Shown here one piece after another: positions 1 through 12,980 of a stretch of DNA of 64,000 nucleotides (position 1 is its first letter; every line of letters begins with the position of its first letter). The position numbers and the translations under genes are program-made. The notes beneath the pieces were generated by a model. It had not been told where the DNA came from. It worked only from the letters and a program-made list of their open reading frames with translations, and did not search any database. The stretch lies in the NCBI GenBank assembly GCA_022605955.1, contig JAKCOZ010000005.1, positions 3,816,001 through 3,880,000 of the forward strand, read 5' to 3'. Source of the DNA: Rallus limicola (lineage: Eukaryota; Chordata; Aves; Gruiformes; Rallidae).

Positions 1-845
1 TCACCACAAAAATAAGTAGTCTTCGCTATCCTTCAGCTAATTTACTGCCTATTAAGAATCACCTGTGGCTTTTACACACAGGATTCTAGCTATCTTGCTC
101 TGATTTTCCATATCTTGTTCTCTCTCTCAATGTCAGTATTTAATATAGCCCATTGTGCACCTCTGGAAGTATACCAACCTCCTTTATTGAAATTATCAAT
201 CGATTCCCTACCCTTCCTCACCGTGATCCTCTACTTACTTAATTTCTTACACAACTCTAATTTCATTTATATTGTGACTTTTCAGAATCTTCCCATTTTT
301 AAGTGCTGCAGCTTTAAGTTGAAATATTTTGGGGTTTTTGTTTTTCTCTAAGTGTGAGAAAGGTGTCTGAAGACACTGGTACTACCCAGCTCTATTATTA
401 GCAACAGACTGCTAATTTATGAAACAGAAGACTGGGACTATGGAAGAAACGTGAAAGTATTTGAACTAGATAACCCCGCTTCATACGAGAGTGATCTCTT
501 ATTCAGTGACACTTGAGAAATTAGAGCTAACTGATTTTCCTAATCAATATATTCCCATTTATCACGTTGTCCCAATCACCACGTGTACTGGGACCCATAT
601 ACATACTAGACAGTTCTTAGGGGAATAAAAAGCATTACAGAAAACATTGCAAAAAAGGGATTACCACTTGGTTTGCAACATTGACCAGAGAGACAGAAAC
701 AGAAACATTGTGTGTATTAAAAGCTATATAGATCATATGCAAATAAACTGAAATGCATTTTGGATTTCTGGACTAGAATCTGTGAGTGAATACCACAGTA
801 TTACAGATCTCCATATCCAAAAAAGAAACCTAGAGATACGACTAC
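1..845. other. anonymous AT-rich DNA, no gene
   Basis: Stop codons occur often in all six frames and no repeat family or RNA gene is recognisable. One octamer word (ATGCAAAT) lies near 737. Nothing else can be supported here. Confidence 0.7.
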
Positions 846-1260
846 TGTGAAACCTGCTGCATCACAGAAAGGTTACACAGAGTCCACACGGTGATTTAAT
901 TCAGCTTTACTCAGAAACCTAACAGGACCAGGTCCTGCAGAGACATGATGCTCTGCACGACAGAGGGACATTTATTGTTTCAAAATGTACTTGGTCAGGT
1001 TCCTTCTGACTTTCAATTTCAAAATTTACTTGGTCAGGTTCCTTCTGACTTTCAAAATGGGCTTGTCCAAGTAAGGCATAGGTGAGGATCAGAGGGAGTA
1101 TAGCCTAATGGAACAGTAGCTTTGCATCCTTCTCTCTAGCACCAGTAGTTTTGTGGAAACCAGTACACAAAAGAAAAGAGGTCCTGGGTATTTTGATTCA
1201 AGTGACCAGATTCTTCTCTTATTTATACTGGTCCTGGTCCATTAGCTTGAAGGTGGTACA
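846..1260 (-). mobile_element. possible retroviral LTR relic, minus strand
   Basis: Read on the minus strand, this stretch has the order of parts expected of an LTR. A TATA-like word (TATAAATAAG) lies near 1219-1228. About 245 bases downstream is a polyadenylation signal AATAAA near 971-976. A roughly 125-base tail follows and ends in TTTCACA at about 846-852, consistent with the CA end of an LTR. The TG end is uncertain: 1260 is only the nearest ACA on the plus strand, and it would leave an unusually short U3. No target-site duplication was found. I do not recognise the family. The alternative is that these signals coincide by chance in AT-rich DNA. Confidence 0.35.
978..1055. repeat. 39-bp tandem duplication, two copies
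   Basis: Copy 1 is 978-1016 and copy 2 is 1017-1055. They abut exactly and differ at one base (AATGTACTTGG against AATTTACTTGG). The first ten bases of the unit recur once more at 1050-1059, overlapping the end of copy 2. The near identity shows a recent local duplication. It lies inside the LTR-like stretch, between its TATA-like and AATAAA-like words. Confidence 0.97.
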
Positions 1261-3495
1261 TATGTGAAGTTTAAGTTAAATAGCTTTCTGTTTAAAGCTT
1301 TTAGGTTAAACAACTTGTTTTCCAAACTATTTCTGTCTACATTTCATCTGGTTCTTTTTTGTGTGAGTAGGTTATTTTTCACTCTGCCTACTAGATATAG
1401 ATTGTTTCAGTAGAGAATGGTGATCAGCTGCTTTCACTAGCAGCTTGAAAAATGGAAGAAATAAGTTAGGACAGGTGTGGGTGCACATTAGTGAGGCAAT
1501 TAGGTTTGCAAATATTAATTTATCACTTGTAATAAGGTCACGGTTTATAGATCTATATCCATGATACACCTATTATCTCAGAGGTTCCAGTTCAAAGGAT
1601 CCAAAACAAATTGGGGGGTGGAATGGGGTGGGTGTATGTGTGTAGAATCCTGTTTCTGAAAGTGTGTTGCAGCTTGCCTATTTTCAGATGACCTGCCAAA
1701 AGGCGACTTTTCTTGAACTGGAATTGAAGAGCATGGACTGCACCTCACCCATTATTCCAAAGAGAAACCACAGGACAGACAAATCCAGAATTCAACACAG
1801 GTGGACTGAAAGAATTTAGTCTTATGATTAAAAATTATCACTATTCCACAAAGTCTGTATTTACATGCACTTGCTTGTTCATACCTGCACAGTGGTCATC
1901 ATTGACAAACGCACATGCAGTAACATCGCTGTTTTACAGACCTCTTGAGTTTCTGGGGCTCCTGGGGATTTATTATCCATCCAGACAAGGATCCAATCCA
2001 TGTTAGGACAAGGTGCTGTTTGCATCACTACCATTAATGGTCATTATGATTTTTCCCCACTATGGAATAAGCATTTTAAAAGCAATGTGAGTCAGTTTAG
2101 AAAATATCAAAATAAAAGCATTTGTAAGGCTTTTACCCCCACACCTCATTTTCTGTGATTTCATGTAGCACGCTATCAGAAGGTACCTAAAACATGGTAA
2201 TTGCCATACCAGAGCAGACCAAAGTTCAACTAATTCTGTCTCCTTTGTGGAAGTTAGCAGCATACAGGTGTTTCTGAAGACTATTCAATAGAGTTATATA
2301 TGAAGCTACCAAATAATCCTTCCCCTTATTTTCACAACTTCTTGTGCACCCATGACCCCAAAAAGGGGAGCGGCCCATATTAGTTTTAAAAAAAAAAAAA
2401 AATCTATCTGTGATAATGCAGAATTCAGTAGAGTAGGGAAAGAATAAATTAATCCACTAAGTAAGAAAGGACAGTAATACTTTTAATATTTGGCAAAGTT
2501 TGGCTTGAAAAGTAGATGTGGCACCACACTCCAGGATGCTAAACCCTGGCTTTAAAAAACAGCAAAAGCAGACTCACAAGTCAGGAACCTCCACAGAGGA
2601 CAGACTCCTCCTGGCTCTTTGAGTAAACACTGGCTGTAAAAGCACCCCAGCTCCCTACTCGGCCCTGAACATGAGCTTAGAGGGATATTTGCTGCAAAAG
2701 CAGGAAAGGAAAGTTCAAGAGGGCTGCAAGAGTCAGCAAAGTGCCAAGGCTTATGAGGGCATTTGATTCCACCGCAGTTCTACATGCACTTGTATGCAAA
2801 GGGTGTGACAGATTTTAATAAAGAAAGATGCTCATCTACAAATTATTTCTGAACTAATTATCATTTATTCTGAATATTTAGAAGTTGATCTGATCATTTA
2901 CCTTGCTTTTAAAGTAAGCTTTTTTGTTACAGAGGCACAGTGAAAAAGACGAGCAAAAAAAAAATCAAACACTCTTTTCCTTCTTAAAGATTTTTCTCAA
3001 AACCATTCTGAACACAGCAGTAGATGGTTCAGAAATTGTGTCATCAGCCACGCATGCTACAATAGATGAAAGTCCTGTCTCAAATCAGTATGGATATCTT
3101 GGGGGAATCATTATAGGAAATCTGCACAGAAGTCGTCTCTTAAGGAGGGATTTGAATTGAGACAAGGAGATCGTTTGACATACAAAGCATTGGGGGAACA
3201 TGGAAGACTGTGAGGATGAGAGCAAGGGAAGGATAAACAGTAGGTAGGCTTCTTTCACATAATAAAACCATCACACGTAGGAAAGAGACTATCTGTGACT
3301 AGATACTGTCACAAAAATGCACTGAAATTGGCCATAACTGCAAAGTCAATAAAATGCTCTTAATCTTTCAATAAACAATTTATTTTTAAAAGTTATTTCG
3401 GAGCTATTGAAGCTCCTGGGGTGGGGAAGTAAATGCATTTTAAATGTGCTGTAGAGTATGCAGTATCACAGGTTTAAGTTTCATTTTATCAGATG
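1261..3495. other. anonymous DNA, no gene
   Basis: No repeat family or RNA gene is recognisable. A run of A lies near 2388-2402. An acceptor-like site (TTTTTTGTTACAG) at about 2920-2932 precedes a frame open for about 75 codons to 3160, but no donor follows and its composition is not protein-like. A G-rich patch with GGGTGGGTG words lies near 1612-1640. Confidence 0.6.
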
Positions 3496-3630
3496 TATGG
3501 TTTAGTCATTTGAACTCTGGATTAGAAGCCAAAATTCCTCCTCTCTAACACTGATTCCTTTTCTGGCTTCCAACAAATCATTTAAGGTCAGACTTGAATA
3601 GCTCTCCTCATGAAGGAGGGCAGGTAGTAC
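3496..3630 (+). mobile_element. MIR-like SINE relic
   Basis: The order of words follows the mammalian-wide interspersed repeat (MIR) consensus as I remember it: GGTTTAG, then GAACTCTGGATTAGAA (consensus GGACTCTGGAGTCAGA), a pyrimidine-rich middle with CTAACACTGATT, then CAAATCATTTAA (consensus CAAGTCACTTAA), CTCCTCATGAAGGAGG (consensus CCTCATCTGTAAAATGGG) and GTAGTAC. Divergence is high, as expected for a pre-amniote SINE in a bird. There is no intact RNA polymerase III promoter and no sign of function. Confidence 0.5.
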
Positions 3631-4638
3631 ACAGTACAAGAGAGGAAAGCAAAATTTGCCCTTCAAGTCAGTTGGCTTCTCTGAAAATAACATGAAATAC
3701 TCATCTATTTTCTTGCAATGTTGTTGCCAAAATGAATTATTGTAGTTAAATTTTGCAAAGATTGAAGAATATTAAGTAAAGCTGGACAGTTTTTGGTAGT
3801 AAAAAAAAGTACTTTGCAATTTTTAGGATAAAAAAACAAACCTTTTGAAAACCAGTACAATAATAATAGTTTTTGTAAACGTATTATTCCCCCCTCTGTT
3901 TTCCTATTGTTTTCTCTATTTTATCTGTATAGAAAGAACACCTTTGACAGGGGAATAAAGAGGGTAAGGATAATGGCAAAACTAAAAATATTTTTAGGTG
4001 AAAAATCCCCCTAAGCAATCATGACATTTAAATGCAAGCTTTCGTTAGACATTTGCTTTCAAACCTATTGTGCAACATCCTGGGCTCAAAATAATTTCTT
4101 AGACTGGAAATCATTCAGAGAAGACATCATTGCACATCTCATTTGCTAGCTTCATCCCATCTCTGTCACTTTAATGTCTCAGTAACTGCTGGGAGGGTTT
4201 GGGGAGGTCATTCTAGCAATTGACTGTTTCATCAATTATTACTTACCCATTTAAAAGTTGCTATGACACTTGCATATATTTTCATTACACAACCAGCTTA
4301 AAACAAACCCCACTACCCAACTTTGAGGTAGCACATAGAAATCTACACTCCAGATTCAATATCAGCATCTTGTTTTGGAGGTGACTTCAGCCTAAATTAA
4401 TACAGACTGCACACTTCATTAAGAGATTTTTACTTCCTCCTCATCACATTCCGTACTAACCCCTTCTGACAGGCTTCAGACAGGATTATGTAAGGTATAG
4501 GCAACCTGTTCCAGTTCAAAATACATTTATCCAAGCAGGATACTCTAAGAAAAAAAGTGAAGATACATTATCAGGAAGTGGTTAACAATGGTAATCCATT
4601 AGAGAAGTGAACTAATGTAGGTTTGTGTTCATTTGCAG

Positions 4639-4754
4639 TGGCCACCCATACTGGTACAACATATTCTGCAAGTATTCCACTGAAAGCTGTGAAGTTGCCT
4701 AAGTCCTCAGGAGGTGCCAAAAAACCCCAAGCTATTAGGGAGTCTATCCCCCAG
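4639..4754 (+). other. exon-like segment with splice-site consensus at both ends
   Basis: The 116-base segment follows a plausible acceptor (GTTTGTGTTCATTTGCAG, ending at 4638) with a branch-point-like ACTAATG about 25 bases upstream. It ends at a good donor (CCCCAG then GTGACA at 4755). One frame is open right through it and on to 4919, and would give a lysine-, serine- and proline-rich peptide with no domain I recognise. The length is typical of a vertebrate internal exon. Against a real coding exon, no partner exon was found nearby and the peptide is low in complexity. It could be an exon of a non-coding RNA, a cryptic exon or chance. Confidence 0.2.
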
Positions 4755-6567
4755 GTGACAAAAAGACCACCACTGAATGGAAAAAAATTAAGAAAAACAG
4801 ACTTGCTTTTTGTGAGGTCAAAATGTCAGATGCTGGGTAGCAAGACCAAAGCCAGCTACTGCTCTGAAAGGAAGTCAGTTAAGAGCAGCCAAAGGATATT
4901 TACTCCTATGCATACATAAACAAGTACCTGAAAAACCCCACCCCTAATGGCACCAATGAAACACATTAGAGATCTTATCCTTCACTGCACATTTAAATAG
5001 ACTTCTTGGTAGCATCAAAGAGAAGGCAAGGGTAAACCTGTGATCTGTGTCCTGAAATTAGGAATTCATTCCATTTATGCAGTGATTAAGAATAAAGGCC
5101 AATCATAACTGTGTTCAGAAAACACCCAAGCAGCTGCACAGCTCGGTTGCCTTTGGAAACACTGCCACAGTTTGTTGCCTTATCCGTGTAGATGGTAGTA
5201 ACACTTCAGTAATGCTCCAAGTATCAGGAGGGTCCCTAGATGACTTCTTACCTTACAGAAACAAGCTCAGGTACCCAGGGAATATTGTAAAAGGTAACAT
5301 TGGAAACATTAAGGAAAATTAACACTCTGATACTCATTGACGTTATCATGGAGCTCTTCCAGTACTACTTTGTCTTGAATCACAGCTTCTGCCTTTAACC
5401 ATGCAGAAAGGAGACAGGTGATGACCTAATTAACTACAAATTCTTCCAGAACAGCTCTGCTAGTGTCCCAAACTTGGGAAAGAAGGTATTACGTTTCTCA
5501 TCTTACCCCTTCACTTACTCCACTTAGCAATCTCTGAAGTGTATATTTCTGAAAATGTCTATAATTTATTGTGGTGGGTAATAAGCATTATTTTAGGGTT
5601 TAATAGATGACCTTTGAGATTACCATCTTTCTCAAGAGATATCCAGGAACCTTGCATTAAGAGTAGGACTTCAGTTTTATGCTTGGTCTATGGTATTTCT
5701 ATATTGCCATTTCTCAGTGTAGTATTTCCTTAGTATCAGTAATTTTTTCTTATGTAGATAGGAGATTAGAATTAACATAGATAGGAATTCACTGTACCAC
5801 TTTTCTGCTTCCTGTGAATCTCAGACATCTCATGGCTTCATTTTTCATTTAACTTGCTTCTGAGGAGTCTCAACACTGCCTTATTTCTCTGAATGCAAAA
5901 GTAGTAAGACAGTTCACTAAACATGTCAGCCAACATCTAAATATAGAACTAATGCAAACAGTGTGTTTGATTTTTGGTAAAAGGTTACACCCAAATCCTC
6001 CTCCATTCCTGCAGAACTCGAAAAGAGTAAAAACTCCAAATCCAACTGGTTTCTTCCACTCTTCTCCATGCAATGCTAAGACCATTGGTCAGATAATGAC
6101 TGTGCCTTTAAAACTCTCCAGTAACCTCATCCTCAGCTGAAGGTCAATGCACTACTGTTCGTCCCTGGAGATAGGAATGGGTTCTGTTACAGACATTGGT
6201 TCTGGATTTCCCAAGACATTCTAATCAAAAGTAGCTTCCCCTTGATCCAAGATTTGTACCTCAACCAAACATTTTAATGAGGGTGGAGAGATGAAGTAAG
6301 GAGAACTGACCAGAGAGGGCTTAGGAAATGAGCAAACCTTTGTCTCAGATGCCAAAACCTGTCTTTTCAACTTCACTATACAGGCAAGCAGCTCCTCAAA
6401 ACTACTTTTCCAGAGAGAGATACTAAAATGATACATGTATAAATATATCAAACTTATTACTGGGCATCTCTATTTTTAGATTAAAAAAATCAGCTTAACT
6501 ATCATGTCCTCCTTAAAAACATGCTATGAAAGTATAAAGGGTGAGTAAAGGAGGAAGCCTGGGACTG
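4755..6567. other. anonymous DNA, no gene
   Basis: Apart from the open frame that runs on from the preceding exon-like segment to 4919, there are only short open frames. No recognisable repeat or RNA gene is present. Confidence 0.65.
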
Positions 6568-6599
6568 TTTTTTTTTTAGGGTTTTTTTTTTTTTTTTTT
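6568..6599. repeat. split poly-T tract
   Basis: A run of ten T (6568-6577) and a run of eighteen T (6582-6599) are separated by AGGG. On the minus strand this is an A-rich tract. No retrocopy or LINE body can be seen next to it, so I record it only as low-complexity sequence. Confidence 0.9.
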
Positions 6600-9500
6600 C
6601 AAAGGAACAAGGTCACATCTCAGCAACTGAAAAGTACCAGAGCTCCTTTCATCAAGTTTTTAACTAGAAAAATAGTATGCCCATTTCTTTGTAATACACC
6701 TCTGGGCTTTTTTATTATGACTTCATTTCCCCTTGTAATATTGGAACGTCTCTATAATTGTAAAAGTGTAATAGAATCTAATAGAATTTCATTTGGAACT
6801 CTGAATGGTCTATGCCATCTCTGCTCATTTTGAGTAAAATAATGATTTTTAATGTCCACACATGGCTTCCCATGACCTTATTCAATCTTTGGGTTGATCA
6901 GGAAATATATTGATTCAATTACATACTGATGACAAATGAACTAAAAGAAAGAGGAAAAAAAGGTCAGCATATATTTGAAAATGTAAATCTTAGCAATGTC
7001 TTTTGGGTTTGCCCAAAAAAAAAAAGTCATTTCAAAATGCCATTTGTGGCTAATAGTGTGGAGTTCCAGTTCCTATCTGTGAGCAGCAAAGAAATCATTA
7101 AAGTGTAAGAAGCATACTCTCCCCTTCTTTTATCATTACAAAATCCTCTTTCCTTTAGAGGTTTGCATGGAATGACCTCCTTTGGCTAAAAGACCCCTTT
7201 CACCCTCACTTTATGGAAAGACTACTTCAGTTCATAAATACAGCACCCGTTACACTAATTTTTCTTTCCTTCCTTCCCCTTTCTTTTCATTTTGTTTTCT
7301 TCATAAAACAATTACCAGTGCAAACATTTCATCATCATACCACTTCCCTACCCCCACTGCTTTCGTTATTATCACACCTTTATCCCCTCATATTCCATCT
7401 CAGCTGTATAAAATGCCAAATGGGATGGTGTTCCAGTTTAATAAGCTCTAAGTGTCCATTTGTGGTGTTGCAGTACTTGATGGTACCTCACAGTAAAAAC
7501 CTTTTTAATCTAGACAGAAACTTCACCTCTGCTCTGTGCAGCTGGGCTCTGAACCTTAAAAAAAACCCCATTTAATTGCTAAGAAGCAGCAAGACATGAA
7601 TAGAAATAAAGAACAGGCCACAGCTAAAGTAGTCACAGTATTGTTAGTTCACTTGGTAACATGGAATTCACAAGGTACCGATGCATCCCTGGCTTTGGAT
7701 TAGCTGTTTGGCCTTTTTCATTATTGTGTTTGGGTTTTTTTTAAGAATGAACTATGGGTCTGGGGGAGAGCATCCAGCTGACCTACCCAGCCTGACTTCC
7801 CACTATTCACCCAAACAGGCCTGTTTATCCCCAACATGAAAAGGATCAAGCGCATGAGCCAACTCTACAGGTCCCCTCCACATTTGATAATTTTGCAAGT
7901 CTGAGATTTTTGCAAAAAGACCATCCCTTGTATTTGTGCATTTCACTGAAGACCTCTTTGGGGAGAACTTGCAGCAGCTTTCACCCCATCCAGAAACTAG
8001 CACAAGGCTATGCCCCTTATTTTATATGAGCCTCCTCAAATCAGCCTCAAGCCTTTAACTAGGGAAATGGCAGATTCAGGAATTGGCCCATCATGGAGGC
8101 ATTAGCCACACTATCTCTTTCCACAGACAAGTCTTGTGTTTTTTTTAATTCTCAGGTCTATCATCACAACATACATGAATGCTTTCAGACACTAAAAAGC
8201 ACACAGCTAGGCATCTGAACAGGATATGGGCACTCCAACATCATCAGAAATAAGATTTCGTCCAAAGCAGTATATTTTGTTAATGCGAATTTTTGAAGAA
8301 AACGGTGCATGCACTGGAAAAGATCAATCAGGTATTGATTTTGAAGAGGAAAACATGTACACAGGGAGAAGTGGCTGCTTTCTAGAGATTAGCGTTGCAA
8401 AATAAATTTAAATATGTCATAACAAGATTTCTCAGCAATTTTTTTCAGACCTAGACCAAGACAAAACCAGTTTTCAGGATCTATCAGCTTGAGAACCGAT
8501 TAGCACCACATAATATAAAATAAATTTACTTTAGAAGTTTAAACTACAACTGTTCTTTTTTTCATAATAGTTTCTATTCATGCACTCAAAGGGGAAAAGG
8601 TTAAAACAAAAATGTCTTGTTTCCCAATCTTTGCTTATTTACAGCAAAATTACCATGGGAAACATTCAGACAGGTGGGCTGTTTTGCTGTTACTATTCAA
8701 CAGAAAATACAGTTCATTCACAATAATATCTTGAAAACACAGGCAATACAATGACACCTTCAATCTGCAGCATTTTTTGATTGAAAGAAACATTGTTGGA
8801 GGATTAGTTTGTCTGCAGTGGAGTGATGCTTTACGTTACTAGGCTTTGGAGTGCTGACTTTGGAGTACTAGAGCCCCTACAGGCTTTTCAGACAAAATTG
8901 TCAACCTTCTAGGAAGTGAACATAAGTTATATGTCTTATTTTCTGGAAGGAACAAGGACAGCACAGTACAAAAAACCTACTAAAATTACACTTTGTGTCA
9001 GTGTCACATAGTGACACATTGGATGTTTCCGTGAAAGCACTGAAAAATATTAGTAAGGATCTAATCCCAGACCCCCAGGTTGAGTGAAATTCAGAACAAG
9101 TCAATCCTTCTGGGCTAGGTAGGGCAGTAAAATATGGTACAACATAAGACAACACTGAATATGGTGAAATTCCTTTAGCTACTCTAAGACAAGCAAATAC
9201 AGCATACTCACACATGCTTTCTTTATCCACTCGTTTTATTTTTCAAAACAATTTAAATGCTATTGCTAGTCTAACCATAATATTCCACCAAACTTGTAAG
9301 CATTCAAATCATGACAAAGAAAAGCCAGATTTAAACATCTTGTACAAAGCTTTGTAGTACTCAACATGAGACAGCAATTACCCAGCTATGTTGAAGGCCG
9401 GCAGATTCCTAGTAGACTAGCCACACTTCATGAGTCACCCACCATAGAGAACTGCGCCCTGTCCTACTTCTCAGCAAACAGTTAATGGGAAAGTGTGGTA

Positions 9501-12488
9501 CTGAGTTCTCATATTGCCACAATCTCATTAATTTCACAAAACATACTGCAGAACATTTGCTAGCATACTCTGAAGTATTGTTGTAAATTATTTAAGCTAA
9601 ACTACACTTGTCAAACAAATGACTAAATTACATTTTGCGATGCAGAATCATAGACTTTTCACTCTGGTAGTGTTTCCCAGCTTCCTAATTGCCCAAACTA
9701 AAAGTTAGTCTGAACTTGTTTTATACATACCATGCTGAAAGCAGTACATCCCTGAGCTGACACCTGCTTGCTCTGTAGTAGCCTTGTACACACAAGGTCC
9801 AGGTGGAAACTGCACTAAAGCATGGGCAGTTCAGCTCAACAAATGCTTGCCCAGTCTGACCTGCAGAGAAGGACAGCTTTCTACAGGTGAGGAGGCTGAG
9901 CTCTCAGTAGCAAGCCCCGGGGTCAGCACAGAGAGAACAAGGAGTGCCTTTTCCTGCAATACCAAAACACTTAAATATTAATATTTACACAATATATCTT
10001 GGTTTCAGCAGTGAACCTCTAGAGCTCTGCCTCACTAGCTCTTCAAGAGCAGTCTGCTGTGACATTAGAGGAATGGCCATGCTGCCCCTTCACTGCAAAA
10101 GTGATGAAGACCCACAGTAAGCAGTTTCACCTCAGCACCCTCGTGTTGTGTAAAGCCAGTTCCACAATGCTTTCTTACTACCATGCGAAAACATAACCAC
10201 CACTGAGAACCAAGGTAACTGGAGCTGCCAGGATCATAGTTTCTAAGAGGTCACCATAACCAAAGCACCCATCATTTGCCATTGCCACATTCTTACCTGC
10301 TGCATTAAATCATAACAGAAGTATTTACGGTAAGCTCCGCTGGCCCTGAACTGTCTTTAATAACTTGAGTGTTCAGTTGAGGCACACAGGAACCTACACA
10401 TACACTACAAATATATCTTAGTAATGAAGGGTGAATGAAAGAACTTGTTTTCTATGTCACTCCGGGTACAGATTGAAAATGTCTTAAATTAACATCATTT
10501 AGAAGAATTGAGGCTATAGGTTATTAAATATCAACTTTGTGCCAGCAAAATTAAAGACACTAATTTATTTTATAACGCTTTGAAGTATTATATAGCATTT
10601 TATTTCTTGATAACCTTTGAATGTCTAACCCCATTTAATTTACATACATAGTTAGCAGCTCATTAACAGCTCATTAGAAACACCAGGAAAAACATGTGAC
10701 AATAACAAATCCAGTGCAGCAGAGGGGACCAAAATTCTATTTGGGAAATTATACAAAAAATCCCTGCTTCTAAGTAACAAATCTATGGTATTTTGCCAGC
10801 ACTAGGCCTGCAGGGCTCACAGTTATTACATGAAAATAGTAAAAATAACTCAATTTTTATAGATGACTCTTCTTGTATTTATTTAGACAATACTACAGGG
10901 CAATGCGCTAAGACACAATCACATGGCACAAAGCAGGAAACACAAAGTATGGCCACAGGTAAGCTCTGCATTAAGCAACCATGACCTCACAGTGTATTTA
11001 GAATGATATACAGTTCCCCGAAATTATGCTTGTTCTGAAGTGCTACTCCTTTTTAATTTTTAAATCATCTGTTTTATCGTAAAAAGCGAATGTGCATAAT
11101 GTAAATCCATAGAAGTGACAAAAATGGATGTGCCAGGTCAGATCACAGCCTGCATAGCCCAGCAAGCTGTCTTCAGTGAAGAGGAGCAGACTTTTAAAAG
11201 AGTATAGATAGTGTTGACATCTTTCCTTGGGTGTGCCTTCTGGCAAATACCAAGTCAGAATTTTTCTGGGCAGGATTATTGTACATCCAGACTGTCAGGC
11301 TGAATAGTGACTAATGGACCTATCTTTCATGGCTCTCTCTAATCCTTGGCACAGAGTCTCTGTTTATACAGTGAGAATAAGAATGCTGACTACTATCATA
11401 AAGCACTATTAGACGCATGGAGAGAAACTCGTGAAATATTGTCATCACCTTCCCATAGGACTTCAGAAGGATCAGAGAAATACATACTGCCAGGAAATGC
11501 AGTGCACATTGGAACTGGAATATGGCAACACAGCACAAATCTCATCAATAAATCTCACAAACTAGCAACACCTGAAGAGTTGATTTAAGGGAAATTGAAG
11601 GTAAATGGGTTACAGAGCCCACTTAAATACATACACTTCCAACAAGTATCTCAATTTTGCAACACCAAACTCTGTCAGGTTCTCTGAACCCTCTGCAACT
11701 CACCTGCTAATATACAATAAGAATGGAGTATACTTCACATTTGAGAGTGTGTCTCCAATTCTTCCTGCTCCTCTTCCAAAAGAATGGGAAGTGGGATTCC
11801 AGTTGTCTCTGGGTCCTTCCTCATGCTCAGCATAATCCTTCAATAGTTTTAATAGCTTCTTTTGTCATTCCTGAATCTTTTCTTCTACACTATTTTAAAC
11901 AGTTATTTCTTTAACTCTGAGTTGTCTAAAATGCTCTGGATAAGGCACTCAGACATAGCCTCACTCACATGTCTTCCCCTTCCTTAGCATCATTTCTCTA
12001 TATTCCACTTGTGTTTAAAATTTAGAAAAACTTCTTGTCATCACTGCCTTCTTGGGTGGGCATCCAACCGTGGCGCACTTCTACCAATTTGCCAAACAGA
12101 CACATCTCTTCTTTCATCCTTTCCACTTTACTGGTAGAGCTTGTTCCTCCTGTTCTTAAGCATATTTTTCAAGTTAATCCAAACTATTTCTAAACACTGA
12201 ATCCAGCAGACTCATCTAGGAAAAAAAGAAATACAGAATACGTGTCTGTTTCATGGAGAAGTATTTAGACTGAGTTACCACAATTCTATCCAAGCGTAAA
12301 CATGTGCACAGGTACAACTACCTGTGACTTAAGGGCAACTTCTACTCATGCTTGAGTCAACTCGCTATCTCCAAAGATCTGTATTTTATCACTTCCTTTT
12401 TTTTTTTCCCCTCTTTTAGTCACCTACCGACATAGGTAGCCACTTTAGCTAGAGGCTGCACCTTAGCAATGCCTTCTGACTTAAACTG
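6600..12488. other. anonymous DNA, no gene
   Basis: A stretch of almost 6 kb with no supported gene and no clear repeat. Small items seen: a perfect 7-bp hairpin at 9001-9017 (GTGTCAC, loop ATA, GTGACAC), and a near-tandem CAGCTCATTA pair at 10656-10665 and 10667-10676. The open frames, up to about 120 codons near 7213-7575, are pyrimidine-rich or low in complexity and fit chance. Confidence 0.6.
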
Positions 12489-12980
12489 CCGAGGCATCAG
12501 GATGTCATCTTGTTTGCCTGCCTTCCCGGCATCGTGGGCTTCCCACCTCAACGTGACAACTCAAACCACCTTCAGCAACGGCATCTCTGCGAGGCGCCTG
12601 CCCAAGCCGAACCTCCAGGCCCGCGCCCCGCGCTTGTTTTGATCTTTCCATTGCCAGCGGCGACCGGTCCCTCCCGGCGGGGCAGTCCGGCGCCGCTCTG
12701 CCGCTCCCCATCCCCGGTGCGGTGCTGCCACCTGCTGCCGCGCCGCCGGCCCCTCCCGCTCCCGACAGCGGCCAAGGCTGCCGTGGGTTGCGTGGCAGCA
12801 GATTCGCCCCCGAGCGCAGCCGAAGAGGCATTTCGGCTGCCGGTTCCCTGCGGTCCTCCCAGGCGCCGGGCGGGCAGGTGCGCGGGACCCGCCCCCAGGC
12901 GCTCAGCCGCCGTCCAGGCGGGCCGGCCGCCAAGGGTACGCTGCAGCGCCGGGCGCGGGTGGGCAGCGATGCAAGTCCCG
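12489..12980. promoter_or_regulatory. CpG island, probable promoter or first-exon region
   Basis: A hand count gives more than 50 CpG dinucleotides in about 490 bases, with a sharp rise in G+C. The flanks on both sides are AT-rich and nearly CpG-free. A GC box (CCGCCC on the plus strand) lies at 12889-12894, and there is no clear TATA box, as is usual for island promoters. Frames of 142 codons (minus, 12505-12933) and 163 codons (plus, 12510-13001) are open, but both are proline-, arginine-, alanine- and glycine-rich, which high G+C alone produces, so I do not call a protein. Direction is undecided. On the plus strand, possible donors follow CAG at 12877 and TTC at 13312 (GTAAGT). On the minus strand, GTAGGT just left of the island (near 12423-12428) is a possible donor. 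It could drive a gene whose body is outside the window, a long non-coding RNA, or be an orphan island. Confidence 0.8.

Noticed and set aside
2924..3160. Open frame after an acceptor-like TTTTTTGTTACAG
   Set aside because: No donor, a run of A in the first codons, and no recognisable protein.
4499..4517. GGCAACCTGTTCCAGT, identical to a word in CR1
   Set aside because: The flanks do not extend the similarity, so it is too short to separate from chance or a very old relic.
6568..6599. Poly-T tract considered as the tail of a minus-strand retrocopy
   Set aside because: No gene-like or LINE-like body lies next to it, and no target-site duplication is visible.
7182..7575. Overlapping frames of 89 and 120 codons
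   Set aside because: Pyrimidine-rich low-complexity DNA gives Ser/Phe/Leu/Pro-rich peptides. No gene features.
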